Assembly (NCBI GenBank): GCA_021325275.1
Contig: JAJPHL010000043.1
Location: 1 to 59,450 of the forward strand
DNA: 59,450 nt
Direction of reading: 5' to 3'
Source: Terriglobia bacterium
Lineage (GTDB): Bacteria > Acidobacteriota > Terriglobia > JAJPHL01
Both the position numbers and the translations under genes were made by a program. Under the pieces are notes generated by a model, which worked only from the letters and a program-made list of their open reading frames with translations, was not told where the DNA came from and made no database searches. Positions 1 through 8,474 of the stretch are shown here, one piece after another; within the stretch, counting starts at the first letter, position 1; each line of letters begins with the position of its first letter.

Positions 1-228
1 CCTCAACCCGCAACCGTGTCCCAATCACCACTCTCCGCCTTTGTTTCCATCAACCGCTACCGCGGGAGTCCCCTGTTTTGGACAGCAGTGACATTGCGCC
101 GCCTGCTACCGCAGGCTCGGAGTCGCGTTGGTCACACAGCCTCGGAAGGGTGCGCTATGCCAGCTCCCTCTTCGCCCTGGGCCTGTCATAGTTCGCCCCT
201 CTTCGGAGTTGCGTTGTCCCACAGACTC
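1..228. other. Intergenic stretch with hairpin and degenerate direct repeat
   Basis: No convincing gene is seen in this 228-bp edge. It contains a perfect hairpin at 101-116 (GCCTGC, loop TACC, GCAGGC). It also holds an imperfect direct repeat of about 30 bp: the copy starting near 117 (CGGAGTCGCGTTGG...) resembles the copy starting near 205 (CGGAGTTGCGTTGT...). Short open frames here have no recognisable family signature and look like shadows. Confidence 0.4.
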
Positions 229-777
229 CTAAGGCTCGAGCAGACGATCGCGTAACAAATCCATGTCCGTGGGATTCAGCGACGCCAGCAAATCGCGCGT
301 GATGTTCCGGGTTTCGGAGAGGCGGTCGGCCAGCCATTGAAGCTGTCCGCCGGCTACTTGAACCGGAACGAGCGTCTTCGAGTACAACCAGTAGTAGCGC
401 AGGTTGAACTCCACCATCCGCATCATCAGTTTCACGCCGAAGCTCGATTCCCGAGCCGTCGGCAGCGCCGAAAGCATCACGCCCACCGCGAGTAGCGCGC
501 GAAACTCCTGGCGCAAGTCTTTCAACACCATGCGCAGGATCACGCGCCGTTCCTTCTTCATTCGCTTCAGCAGACGCCCGGCGTTCGGCAGAGCCCTCAG
601 GAAATCGAAATCATCGCGAGCGGTGATGCGCGGGAGATGCGCAAAGCGCGACGAGCGGTCGAGAAACCACTCGTATTGATCCAAACTGGCGGGCGAGCCC
701 AAGTGCGCGCGGTCCCACAAGAGCACCGCGGCGCCCATCAACACGCAAACTACCAAGAAGAAGCTGAGAACGATCAT
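229..777 (-). CDS. Hypothetical single-pass membrane protein
   Basis: This 182-residue protein has no family I recognise. Residues 2-20 are strongly hydrophobic and look like a signal anchor, leaving a mostly basic, helical domain with many Arg and Leu residues. The ATG start is preceded by an AGGA motif about 5 nt upstream. No partner genes are in the same operon: the next minus-strand gene upstream begins at 1762. The product is probably an inner-membrane-anchored cytoplasmic protein. The function is unknown. Confidence 0.6.
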   Translation of the reverse strand: MIVLSFFLVVCVLMGAAVLLWDRAHLGSPASLDQYEWFLDRSSRFAHLPRITARDDFDFLRALPNAGRLLKRMKKERRVILRMVLKDLRQEFRALLAVGVMLSALPTARESSFGVKLMMRMVEFNLRYYWLYSKTLVPVQVAGGQLQWLADRLSETRNITRDLLASLNPTDMDLLRDRLLEP

Positions 778-955
778 ACTTCCTGAAGTACTTTACCCCA
801 ACGCGAACCTACCTGCTCGCGCAGTCCTGAACGTCAACGTTCGTGGGACTACGATAACAGGGATGATTTCAACTCACAAGTTTTTTTCCTAAATTGTTGG
901 ATAAAAATGCACCAGTACAAAAGAGTTACATAGGGAAAACCCTAGGTCGCCGTTC

Positions 956-1762
956 CTATTTCGGTTCCGGCGATCCAGTCATCCGCAACAGCGCCAGGTT
1001 GATCACCTGCATGCGCCGCTCGACTTCTTCGGGACTCAGGACCGGCGTCAACAATGGAGTCCTTTCCGCGGCTTCGTCCCGCACCGTAAGGACGGCGTAG
1101 CACCAGACTGAGTTGGCGAAGAGGCCCACCATCCCGCGAAGGTAGACGATCTCCGAGCTCATGGCGTAGACGTAAACCCAACTGTCGAGCACGACATAAG
1201 ACAGCGCAATTACGAACATTCCCAAGGCAAAATTGCGCAGGGTGCGGCTCGTTTCCACACGCCACAGCGCCAGAATTCCGAAGAATAACCACAGGAGACC
1301 GGCCAAGACAAACATCGCGGAACGCTGAACCAAGAAAAAGTATGCCTGCAACCAATTCGGGACTGCAAAAGAGGTCGGGATGGTGCCGGGGCCCGACACC
1401 GATGAGGTGGTGAAGAAAAGCACGATCAGCTCGAACGCCAATGTCGCGAGCATCGTCACCACACAAAGGCGGTGGAGGCCGCGATAGCGGATGAACGCCG
1501 TGCGCCAGTAGTAATACACGGCCACGAAACTTGAGATAAGAATAATCCCTTGACCCGACCAATAAACGAGAGTATAGGCCGAGGGCCGGAGGCGATTCGA
1601 TAACACCCAAACAACTACGCCCAGGCCGGAATTGAAACAGATATAGAGAAATTGGAACCAAAAACGGCGGATCAGTCCCCTTCGAATCATGACGGCAATC
1701 GTAAATAGGCTTACGCCAAGCGACGTGAGCCAGATTCCCAGTTGGGCGGGCGTAGACTTCAT
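956..1762 (-). CDS. Seven-helix integral membrane protein, unknown function
   Basis: The 268-residue product is predicted to cross the membrane seven times. Hydrophobic segments lie at roughly residues 8-26, 34-55, 65-86, 99-118, 137-167, 174-199 and 206-227. The C-terminal 40 residues are charged and cytoplasmic-looking. No catalytic motif is visible. The arrangement resembles the uncharacterised 7TM proteins that are common in Acidobacteriota genomes, but I cannot place it in a named family. No strong ribosome binding site precedes the ATG. It stands alone between unrelated genes. Confidence 0.65.
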   Translation of the reverse strand: MKSTPAQLGIWLTSLGVSLFTIAVMIRRGLIRRFWFQFLYICFNSGLGVVVWVLSNRLRPSAYTLVYWSGQGIILISSFVAVYYYWRTAFIRYRGLHRLCVVTMLATLAFELIVLFFTTSSVSGPGTIPTSFAVPNWLQAYFFLVQRSAMFVLAGLLWLFFGILALWRVETSRTLRNFALGMFVIALSYVVLDSWVYVYAMSSEIVYLRGMVGLFANSVWCYAVLTVRDEAAERTPLLTPVLSPEEVERRMQVINLALLRMTGSPEPK

Positions 1763-1903
1763 CGGTAAAGATGATACTACAGCGCGCTGTTGGGCTGTGT
1801 ACGCCTTTGGTGCATCTACTAATCAGCAAACGACCGGCAAGCCGGCGGAAGGTACCGGTGCCACATCCTCCCGCGGCTTGACGGCGTCATGCCTGGCACA
1901 AAT

Positions 1904-2041
1904 CTAGCGAGGCGCCAGGGATGCGTCGGTGCACGGAAAGCAAGGCGGATTCGGCCAACCGCGTCGCGTCGGGTTGCTTCCGGTCGAGGCGAAGAGTACA
2001 ATCGTGGCCAGCAGATAGAACAAGGCTAAGGACTTACGCAT
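1904..2041 (-). CDS. Small secreted peptide, hypothetical
   Basis: This is a 45-residue peptide starting at the ATG at 2041, which is preceded by GGAG about 8 nt upstream. Residues 1-20 (MRKSLALFYLLATIVLFAST) form a typical signal peptide or anchor. The short remainder is Pro-, Arg- and Cys-containing. A longer in-frame start at 2086 exists but lacks the Shine-Dalgarno match. No function can be assigned. The peptide may be exported or anchored in the membrane. Confidence 0.4.
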   Translation of the reverse strand: MRKSLALFYLLATIVLFASTGSNPTRRGWPNPPCFPCTDASLAPR

Positions 2042-2144
2042 GGTGGGGTCTCCTTCGAATTTGAATCGGGCGTTTTGTTCGCCCAATTTAGGAGACGATT
2101 TTTTGGGAAAGGTCCCTTTTTAAGCACTAAAGTGATTCCCGATT

Positions 2145-2161
2145 AGGAGGAGAAAGCTTTG
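2145..2161 (+). promoter_or_regulatory. Shine-Dalgarno selecting a TTG start
   Basis: AGGAGG lies about 8 nt before the TTG at 2159. It is the reason a TTG start is accepted for the following gene. Confidence 0.6.
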
Positions 2162-2590
2162 AGGACGAAGAATCCTGAGATTATTCAGCAAGTAATGAAT
2201 GAACTGCAGGAACATACGTTGTCGGCAATCCCTTCCCACTTTGGACGGTTTGTCTATTTAGCGAGTCTGCGGGACGAGAACAGTGCGGAATACAGACACT
2301 TCGGAATGGAGAAGCTCTACCCCAGGGATCAGTGCGATCTAGCCTTATTGCAAACCCACCGGAACGTCTTTTACGACTGGCTACGGCTTACGCTGGCCGA
2401 ACAACGCGAGGATCTCCTGCTGTATTTGCGAGATATCGGCGAGGACCCGGCAACGGTTTTGCAAACGTGGAGAAAACTTGAAAGCTTCCGCGTCTATCCG
2501 CCGGCCGAAACGGCCCACGGCGACCTGGAGTTGTACCTTAGCGATCTGCGGATTCTTCTGGAGTTGTTGCTGGACGAGGAAACGGCGTGA
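2159..2590 (+). CDS. Hypothetical protein, 143 aa
   Basis: The protein starts at TTG 2159 behind a strong AGGAGG. It is acidic, soluble and helical, with no signal peptide or membrane segment, and rich in Leu, Glu and Arg. I do not recognise a family. Its last 53 nt overlap the 3' end of the convergent XRE-regulator gene (2538-3266), so transcription from both sides collides here. The compact, acidic helical character would suit a small protein-binding partner, but that is only inference. Confidence 0.6.
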   Translation: MRTKNPEIIQQVMNELQEHTLSAIPSHFGRFVYLASLRDENSAEYRHFGMEKLYPRDQCDLALLQTHRNVFYDWLRLTLAEQREDLLLYLRDIGEDPATVLQTWRKLESFRVYPPAETAHGDLELYLSDLRILLELLLDEETA

Positions 2591-3266
2591 CCGCGGTCGG
2601 CCGCGCCACTCCCGTCACCAGGCCGGTGACTTCAGCCTGCTGCGGATAACGATACACGCGCGGAGAACACGGCGACAGCGGATGCGGCTGCAGCACCAGC
2701 GTCCGATGATGCACGCTGCACCAGCAGCATGTGATGCCGTCCTTGTGTTCGATCAGGTAAACCGGCCGCTCGAATTCGTTGCGCCACGCCCACTCGCGGA
2801 CTTGGCGCCGCCGCGCGTCCACTTGAACCAGCGCGCCGGGGGGAATCAATGGATCCATGATGCGATCCTCCGAGCCGATCCGCGCGTACCGCACCAGCGA
2901 GCCGGCCTGCGGTGTCACCCAAGCAACCATCGAGGCAGGAACATCTTCAGGCGCCAATAGTTCGGTGCGCAATGCAACCGTCGCCGGTCCGATTTGGGCG
3001 GGAACACCGGGTAATTCACTCAGGTCGATTCCGTACCACCGCAATATTTCGAGAAAACTCAGCCGGTAAATGGAACAGAGCGTAAACACACGATAGATTG
3101 TGGGAAGTGCCCCGTGATTCTCAATCTCCGAAAGGCGGCTGATCGGTACGAAGTACTCGGGATTGTGCCTGGCCGCAGCGATCGCTTCCGAGGCGTTCTC
3201 GACGTCCCGGTAAGTGAGTCCGTTCTTGATTCTGGCCTGTTTGAGCCCAAAGCCGGGGCCGTTCAT
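2538..3266 (-). CDS. XRE-family HTH transcriptional regulator
   Basis: The 242-residue protein begins at the ATG at 3266, 8 nt behind AGGAG and about 20 nt after a TATAAT -10 box. A longer in-frame start at 3356 would include that promoter and is rejected. Residues 3-75 read as a helix-turn-helix of the Cro/C1 type (GLKQARIKNGLTYRDVE, then ISRLSEIENHGALPTIYRVFTLC). The C-terminal part (residues about 85-200) resembles a beta-rich ligand or S24-like fold, but I see no clear Ser-Lys protease dyad. The end is Pro/Thr-rich. It is probably an autoregulated repressor with an unknown target. Confidence 0.75.
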   Translation of the reverse strand: MNGPGFGLKQARIKNGLTYRDVENASEAIAAARHNPEYFVPISRLSEIENHGALPTIYRVFTLCSIYRLSFLEILRWYGIDLSELPGVPAQIGPATVALRTELLAPEDVPASMVAWVTPQAGSLVRYARIGSEDRIMDPLIPPGALVQVDARRRQVREWAWRNEFERPVYLIEHKDGITCCWCSVHHRTLVLQPHPLSPCSPRVYRYPQQAEVTGLVTGVARPTAVTPFPRPATTPEESADR

Positions 3267-3293
3267 ACTCCGTACTCCTAACCCTAACGGGGG

Positions 3294-3323
3294 ATTATAT
3301 TCATACCCCTTTCCGCGTCGCAA
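3294..3323 (-). promoter_or_regulatory. Promoter of the XRE regulator
   Basis: A perfect TATAAT lies at 3299-3294 on the minus strand. An 18-nt spacer separates it from TTGCGA at 3323-3318 (4 of 6 matches to the -35 consensus). The start codon is about 28 nt downstream. Confidence 0.55.
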
Positions 3324-3372
3324 GGGAATTCCTATCGCCTCCCGTTTCAGGAACAAGTCACCCTGAAAAAGG

Positions 3373-3402
3373 AAAATGCCCCGATTTGACTCGGGGCATT
3401 TT
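3373..3402 (-). terminator. Rho-independent terminator after the FecR-domain gene
   Basis: A perfect 12-bp inverted repeat (AAAATGCCCCGA / TCGGGGCATTTT) with a 6-nt loop lies 35 nt past the stop codon of the minus-strand gene at 3437. On the minus strand the stem ends in TTTT and is followed by CC TTTTTC. Confidence 0.8.
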
Positions 3403-3436
3403 GCCGCTTACCAAGGAGCAAGGAAGAACCTACGAC

Positions 3437-4588
3437 TTAGTGTCGCGTGGGAGCTGCGCCGCCCGATCCACCCGACGACACGCTGCCGGCGCGCGGAGCC
3501 GATCCGGCAAACCCGCCGCTGCTGCCGCTCGACGCCATGCTTCCACCGCTGCCGCCCGATGAGAACGACGGCCGACCCATCATCGAGCCAGCGTTATTGC
3601 CCGAGAACGCCACGCCCGAGCGCGGCGACGTTCCAGCGAATCCGCTCGATCCGTTGCCGCCGGTGGTGCCGTACACAGGGAAGCGAGATTGCGCCGGCGT
3701 GGTGCCGATCGCTTGCTTGGCCGGCGTGGTGGCATAGCCGCCCGCGTATCCGTAATAGTTGTAGCCGCCGTATCCGAAGAGTCCACCGTACATGTAGCCG
3801 TACGACGGGAACGGATAATAGCCCACTTGCGACGGGCTGTAGTAGTAATAACCCCACGGGCTGGTCACCATTCCATAAGGCAGATACGTGAAGTATCCGA
3901 GCATCGGGTTAAACGCCCAGGTGCCCATAAATCCCGGACCCATCATGCCGGGATAGCCTTGGTAGTAGGAAGAACCAACGGCGCTGGCGGTGCGATACGA
4001 CGACACTGACTGCAACTGGTCGCGGTTGGCGGCCCAGATATCGAAATCATCCTTCAGTTTGCGATCGAACTTGGCGAGTGATCCCACGCGGCCCGAGGCC
4101 AGCACGATTTCCTCGCCGTCCTTGACCGTCGTGTTTCCAATGCGCAGTTGTCCGGTCTGCACCATCACCTTCGTCGAGGTTCCGTCCTGCGCCACTTCAA
4201 AGCGGTACAGTCCGCGGTGCGTCACCGCGATGTCATGATAGTCGCCCCAGCTCAGGCTCATCGAGCTTTCTTTGGGAAGCTCGTTGATCTCGATGGAAAT
4301 CAATCCGCTGAGCAGCTCCAATTCCGGATGACTGATGGAAGTGGAGAGCATGCGCACTTCGGCGCTGCGCTCCAAGCGCACATAGGCGCCGGGCATCATC
4401 AGCAGTTCAGACCGATTGGGGGTGGAAAAGATCTCGCCCTCTTGAAGTTGGCGTGGCGACGAAGCTTGAACTCCTTCTTCGTAATTCACCAAGCCGGCCT
4501 TGGCAGAAATGAACGTTTGACCAGCGAGCCCACCAGACAACGACAAGCTGATCAGGACCAACGAAAGCAGCGCGAGCCGACCTTTCAT
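3437..4588 (-). CDS. Secreted FecR-domain protein with Gly/Tyr-rich tail
   Basis: The 383-residue product starts with a clear signal peptide (about residues 1-23, ending AGQT). Residues about 25-170 look like a FecR-type domain: alternating beta-strand segments with LLMMPGAYVRLERSAEVRM and a following degradation-resistant beta core. Residues about 205-290 are extremely Tyr-, Gly- and Pro-rich (GYYYYSPSQVGYYPF). The last 90 residues are Ser/Gly repeats. Such tails are typical of surface or cell-wall-associated proteins. The ATG follows AAGGAGG at 7 nt. No sigma-factor or TonB partner is adjacent, so iron signalling is not supported. Confidence 0.75.
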   Translation of the reverse strand: MKGRLALLSLVLISLSLSGGLAGQTFISAKAGLVNYEEGVQASSPRQLQEGEIFSTPNRSELLMMPGAYVRLERSAEVRMLSTSISHPELELLSGLISIEINELPKESSMSLSWGDYHDIAVTHRGLYRFEVAQDGTSTKVMVQTGQLRIGNTTVKDGEEIVLASGRVGSLAKFDRKLKDDFDIWAANRDQLQSVSSYRTASAVGSSYYQGYPGMMGPGFMGTWAFNPMLGYFTYLPYGMVTSPWGYYYYSPSQVGYYPFPSYGYMYGGLFGYGGYNYYGYAGGYATTPAKQAIGTTPAQSRFPVYGTTGGNGSSGFAGTSPRSGVAFSGNNAGSMMGRPSFSSGGSGGSMASSGSSGGFAGSAPRAGSVSSGGSGGAAPTRH

Positions 4589-4671
4589 GTTCTTGCCTCC
4601 TTGGAGACCACTCTTGCACCACCAACGGGAGAAGTCAAGCCAAAAGATTGGTCCTACGGACTATCTTTTGG
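4589..4671 (-). promoter_or_regulatory. FecR-gene promoter with upstream inverted repeat
   Basis: A perfect 9-bp inverted repeat (CCAAAAGAT at 4640-4648, ATCTTTTGG at 4663-4671) sits just upstream of a candidate minus-strand -35 (TTGACT). AAGAGT follows 17 nt later as a -10 candidate. AAGGAGG precedes the ATG by 7 nt. The repeat is well placed to be an operator. The bound factor is unknown. Confidence 0.45.
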
Positions 4672-4809
4672 TCATCGTGGCTAACATTACACCACGCCCT
4701 GGTTCTCTCTCGTCTGGAGTATAAACCCGTTGTCAAGTGGAGAGCAAGCGGATCTCCGCACAGTCATTTCTGACTTTAGTCACCGTCAATCATTCCACGC
4801 CTGGACGAG
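4672..4809. other. Intergenic gap between leuB and the FecR gene
   Basis: This is the rest of the 221-nt gap between two minus-strand genes, that is, the region after the leuB stop and ahead of the FecR-gene promoter. I see no gene, tRNA or convincing terminator stem here. Confidence 0.4.
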
Positions 4810-5865
4810 CTATTCGCGGGAACCGCGAGCCAGTTCGCGAATCACCGCGTCGCCGACTTCGCTGGTGGTCGCCGTACCGCGCAAATCCGGCGTGCGCACG
4901 CCGGAGGTGATCGCTTTCTCGAGCGCGCGCTCGATCGCGTCGGCTTCGCGCGACAACGAAAAGCTGAATCGCAACATCATCGCCGCCGATCCGATCGCAC
5001 CGGCGGGATTGGCCTTGCCTTGCCCGGCGATATCGGGCGCGGATCCATGAACCGGCTCGTACAGCGCGGGACCTTCGCCCAGCGAGGCCGACGGCAGCAT
5101 GCCGATCGATCCCGCGAGCACCGAGGCTTCGTCGCTGAGGATGTCGCCGAACATATTTTCGGTGAGGAGCACGTCGAACCGCTGGGGATCGGTGACTAAC
5201 TGCATCGCGCACGAGTCAACCAGTGCATGTTCCAGCTTGACGTCGGGAAACTCGCGCGCCACGTCGGTGACCACTTCGCGCCACAAGCCGGAACATTCCA
5301 GAACATTCGCTTTGTCGACGGAGGTGACTTTCTTCCGGCGTCCCTGCGCCGCTTTGAACGCCAGTCGCGCGATGCGTTCCACTTCGTGGCGCGTGTAGCG
5401 CATGGTGTTCAGCGCACTGTCGACGGCTTTCTCGCGTGGCTGGCCGTAATACAGTCCTCCGGCGAGCTCGCGGAACACGATCAGATCGACGCCGGCGATC
5501 CGCTCGGGACGCAACGGCGAGAATTCCTCGAGTCCTGGAAGAATGCGCGCGGGCCGAAGATTCGCCCACAGTCCCAGGGCCTTGCGCAAACCGAGCAGGC
5601 CCGCTTCCGGACGCCGCGCGGGTGGCTGCGCGTCGAATTCAGGAAGTCCTACGGCGCCGAAAAGAACAGCGTTGCTTTCCAGCGCGAGTTGGCGCGTGAC
5701 ATCAGGCAGCGCCTGGCCGGTCGCGTGAATCGCAGCGCCGCCGATGAGTCCTTCGGTGAAATGGAGTTCATGCGAGGTACATGCGGCTCGCAGAACTTTG
5801 ATCGCGACGGCGGTGACCTCTGGGCCAACGCCGTCGCCGGGAAGAACAGCTATTTTGAGTGTCAT
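4810..5865 (-). CDS. leuB: 3-isopropylmalate dehydrogenase
   Basis: This 351-residue cytoplasmic enzyme oxidises and decarboxylates 3-isopropylmalate to 2-oxoisocaproate with NAD+ in leucine synthesis. The N-terminus (IAVLPGDGVGPEV), the substrate-binding region LRKALGLWANLRPAR, the catalytic Tyr segment MRYTRHEVERIAR, the Lys-Asp segment TSVDKANVL, and the metal-binding DILSDEASVLAGSIGMLPS are all present. The NAD-binding EPVHGSAPDIAGQGKANP is also intact. The length matches the family. It lies 39 nt downstream of leuA in the same direction. leuC and leuD are not in the window. Confidence 0.96.
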   Translation of the reverse strand: MTLKIAVLPGDGVGPEVTAVAIKVLRAACTSHELHFTEGLIGGAAIHATGQALPDVTRQLALESNAVLFGAVGLPEFDAQPPARRPEAGLLGLRKALGLWANLRPARILPGLEEFSPLRPERIAGVDLIVFRELAGGLYYGQPREKAVDSALNTMRYTRHEVERIARLAFKAAQGRRKKVTSVDKANVLECSGLWREVVTDVAREFPDVKLEHALVDSCAMQLVTDPQRFDVLLTENMFGDILSDEASVLAGSIGMLPSASLGEGPALYEPVHGSAPDIAGQGKANPAGAIGSAAMMLRFSFSLSREADAIERALEKAITSGVRTPDLRGTATTSEVGDAVIRELARGSRE

Positions 5866-5904
5866 TTCGTTTTGAAGTGTGGCGATTTGTCGCCGCGCTC
5901 CAAA

Positions 5905-7437
5905 CTAATCTCCAGCCACCGGTAGCGCACGCGCGGTTTGATAACAATGACGCCGGTAGTGATTCACCGCCTTGAGATACGCTTCCGCCGACGCGTTTAC
6001 CAGATCGCTGTCCTCCGCGCGACCCGAGCCCGAGCGATCGCCGAAGCGCGCGATCAACTCCGCGGTGACGCGTCCCGATCCGCCTTCCGCCGTCACGCGA
6101 TAGGACTCGAGCCGCCCCTCGGTGTCGGACGCCGCGTCGATTGCTTTCGCGATCGCCGTGACGACATCGCTCGCCGACGCCGAGCCTATCAGCACCTCGC
6201 TGTTTCGCGTGAGCGTTACAGTCGCGCTGGCGCCGTCCGAGGTGGCCTTTGCCTCCACCGAATCGAGCTGCAGACCACTCCAATCGCCGGCGGAGGTGTG
6301 CAGAAGGTCGAGCAGATCGTCGTCGGTGATGTTTTTCTTGCGATCCGCAAGCGCGGTGAATTGTTGATACAGCGCGTTCAACTCGTCCTTCGAGAGTTTC
6401 ACGCCCAACTGCGTGTAACGCTGGCTCAGCGCCGCGCGGCCGGAGTGCTTGCCCAACACCATCAGCGTTTCGGGAAAGCCCACCGATTGCGGACGCATGA
6501 TTTCGTACGTGGTGCGGTCTTTGATCACGCCATCCTGATGGATTCCCGCTTCGTGCGCGAACGCGTTGCGCCCGACGATCGCTTTGTTCGGCTGCACCGC
6601 AACGCCGATGCACTCGGTGAGCAACTGGCTCGCCGGATACAGCAGCTCCGCGCGGATTCCGTGCGAGTACGCAACCGCGTCCTGGCGCACATTCAGAATC
6701 GCCACGATCTCCTCGAGTGCCGCATTCCCTGCCCGCTCGCCGATTCCGTTGATGGTGCATTCGATCTGCCGCGCACCCGCGTCGAGCGAGGCAATGGTGT
6801 TGGCAACCGCAAGTCCCAAATCGTTGTGACAATGCACGCTGACGATGGCGCGTCCGCGCAAGCGATCGACAATCGAGCGAATGAAGCGTTCGTATTCGGC
6901 CGGCACGGTGAATCCCACCGTGTCAGGCACGTTGATGGTCGACGCGCCCGCCGAAACGGCGGCCTCGATCACGGCGGCCAAGTATTCAGGATCGCTGCGT
7001 GTGGCGTCTTCGGCGGAAAACTCCACGTCGTCGACGTAGCGGCGCGCTTGTTCCACCGCGCGGCGTGTTTCTTCAAGCACTTGCTCGCGCGTCTTGCGCA
7101 ATTTCACGGCGAGATGCAGGTCGGAGGTCGCGATAAATGTGTGGATGCGCGGACGTCGCGCCGGTTCCAGTGCCGCCGCGGCGCGTTCGATGTCGGCGGG
7201 CGTGGTCCGCGCGAGCGCCGCTACCTGCACCCAGGAAAACTCTTTGGCGATGGCGCGCACAGCGTCGTAATCGCCGTCGGACGCGATCGGAAATCCCGCT
7301 TCCAAAATGTCTACACCCAACTCCACCAGCATGCGCGCCATGCGCAACTTCTCGGGCGTGTTCATGCTGCATCCCGGCGATTGCTCGCCGTCGCGCAGCG
7401 TCGTATCGAAGATATAGACGCGGTTATCGTTACCCAA
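5905..7437 (-). CDS. leuA: 2-isopropylmalate synthase
   Basis: The enzyme condenses 2-oxoisovalerate with acetyl-CoA, the committed step of leucine synthesis. The metal- and substrate-binding core is intact: FDTTLRDGEQSPG near the N-terminus, the HxH motif in VSVHCHNDLGLA, and NGIGERAGNAALEE. The last 130 residues form the leucine-feedback regulatory domain. I choose the TTG at 7437 (510 residues) because AGGAGG lies 8 nt before it. A TTG further upstream at 7461 would place that AGGAGG inside the gene. The final residues (HYRRHCYQTARAL) suggest a slightly extended C-terminus. Confidence 0.95.
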   Translation of the reverse strand: MGNDNRVYIFDTTLRDGEQSPGCSMNTPEKLRMARMLVELGVDILEAGFPIASDGDYDAVRAIAKEFSWVQVAALARTTPADIERAAAALEPARRPRIHTFIATSDLHLAVKLRKTREQVLEETRRAVEQARRYVDDVEFSAEDATRSDPEYLAAVIEAAVSAGASTINVPDTVGFTVPAEYERFIRSIVDRLRGRAIVSVHCHNDLGLAVANTIASLDAGARQIECTINGIGERAGNAALEEIVAILNVRQDAVAYSHGIRAELLYPASQLLTECIGVAVQPNKAIVGRNAFAHEAGIHQDGVIKDRTTYEIMRPQSVGFPETLMVLGKHSGRAALSQRYTQLGVKLSKDELNALYQQFTALADRKKNITDDDLLDLLHTSAGDWSGLQLDSVEAKATSDGASATVTLTRNSEVLIGSASASDVVTAIAKAIDAASDTEGRLESYRVTAEGGSGRVTAELIARFGDRSGSGRAEDSDLVNASAEAYLKAVNHYRRHCYQTARALPVAGD

Positions 7438-7592
7438 GGGCCAACCCTCCTTCAACGACAATACTGAGGATCGCGCACGTAACGGGATAAGTCAAATTTA
7501 TAATTCTTTTGTGTTCATAACGTTCTGTTATACTTGCCCCAACTGGGGTTTGGAGGGACTGCGTTCGCACTCGGGCCTCGGGCCTTGTTTCT
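7438..7592. promoter_or_regulatory. Divergent leuA/lysR control region with LysR-type operator
   Basis: An inverted repeat ATAAC-N5-GTTAT (7517-7531) matches the T-N11-A rule of LysR-family operators. It overlaps TATACT (7529-7534), a -10 candidate for the plus-strand lysR gene. An AT-rich stretch (7496-7511) precedes it on the leuA side. A heptamer repeat ACTCGGG-CCTCGGG lies at 7569-7582. The layout suggests autoregulation and control of leuA by the LysR protein. Confidence 0.5.
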
Positions 7593-8471
7593 ATGGAACT
7601 ATCTCAGCTCACCATTTTTCTCACGGTGGCCGAGGAGCGCAGCTTCTCGCGCGCGGCGCAAAAACTCATGCGCACGCAGCCGGCCGTGAGCTTAGCGGTG
7701 AAGCGCTTGGAAGTCGAGTTGGGAGAAACCCTCGTCGATCGATCGCTCAAAGACGGCACGCTCACCGAAGCCGGCAAGGTGGTCGCCGAATTTGCGCGCA
7801 AGTTCGAGAACGTCCGCCGGGGATTGAACAACGCGCTCACCGAACTTCATGACGTCCATACTGGCCGGCTGACGATCGGCGCGAACGAGAGCGGCGCGCT
7901 GTATCTGCTGTCGCACATCGTGCGATTCCGCCAACTCTATCCCGGCGTAAAGGTAGAAGTGCGGCGCAGCTTGTCGAGCCGCATTCCCGGCGACGTCCTG
8001 GACGCGTCGATTGAATTGGGCGTGGTTTCCTACGAACCCGCCGATCGCAGTCTGCGGTCGCAAGTGATCTACACCGATTCTTTGTGCTTCGTCGTGTTCC
8101 CGGGCCACACGCTCGCCGGAAAGAAGGAAGCGCACATCAAGGAACTGGGCAGCGAGACGTTTATCGCGCACAACGTGCTGTCGCCGTATCGCGCCACGGT
8201 GATCCGCGCGTTTCAAAAGCACCAAGTTCCGCTGAACATGAATGTGGAAATGCCCACGCTTGAAACGATCAAGCAAGCAGTAGCGCATCGCATGGGCGTG
8301 GCGTTCCTCCCGCGCATGACCGTGCAAGCGGAGTTGCAAGCGGGCGTGCTGGTGGAAGTGCCGGTGAAGGAATTGCGCGTGGAGCGCAAGATTCATCTGG
8401 TGCATCCCAGCCGCCGCCAACTTTCGCACGCGGCCAAGGCGTTTTTGGAAGTGGTCAAGCGCGGGGCGTAG
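7593..8471 (+). CDS. LysR-family transcriptional regulator
   Basis: The 292-residue protein has an N-terminal winged helix-turn-helix (residues about 1-60, SFSRAAQKLMRTQPAVSLAVKRLE) and a C-terminal two-lobed inducer-binding domain from about residue 90. It is divergent from leuA, so control of leucine synthesis by a pathway intermediate is plausible. The true effector is unknown. Length and motif order fit the family well. It shares a 155-bp intergenic region with leuA containing a T-N11-A operator. Confidence 0.92.
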   Translation: MELSQLTIFLTVAEERSFSRAAQKLMRTQPAVSLAVKRLEVELGETLVDRSLKDGTLTEAGKVVAEFARKFENVRRGLNNALTELHDVHTGRLTIGANESGALYLLSHIVRFRQLYPGVKVEVRRSLSSRIPGDVLDASIELGVVSYEPADRSLRSQVIYTDSLCFVVFPGHTLAGKKEAHIKELGSETFIAHNVLSPYRATVIRAFQKHQVPLNMNVEMPTLETIKQAVAHRMGVAFLPRMTVQAELQAGVLVEVPVKELRVERKIHLVHPSRRQLSHAAKAFLEVVKRGA

Positions 8472-8474
8472 GGA

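Noticed and set aside
5938-7467. Plus-strand 509-residue open frame opposite leuA
   Set aside because: It is a high-GC antisense shadow: Arg- and His-rich and lacking family motifs, while leuA on the other strand is certain.
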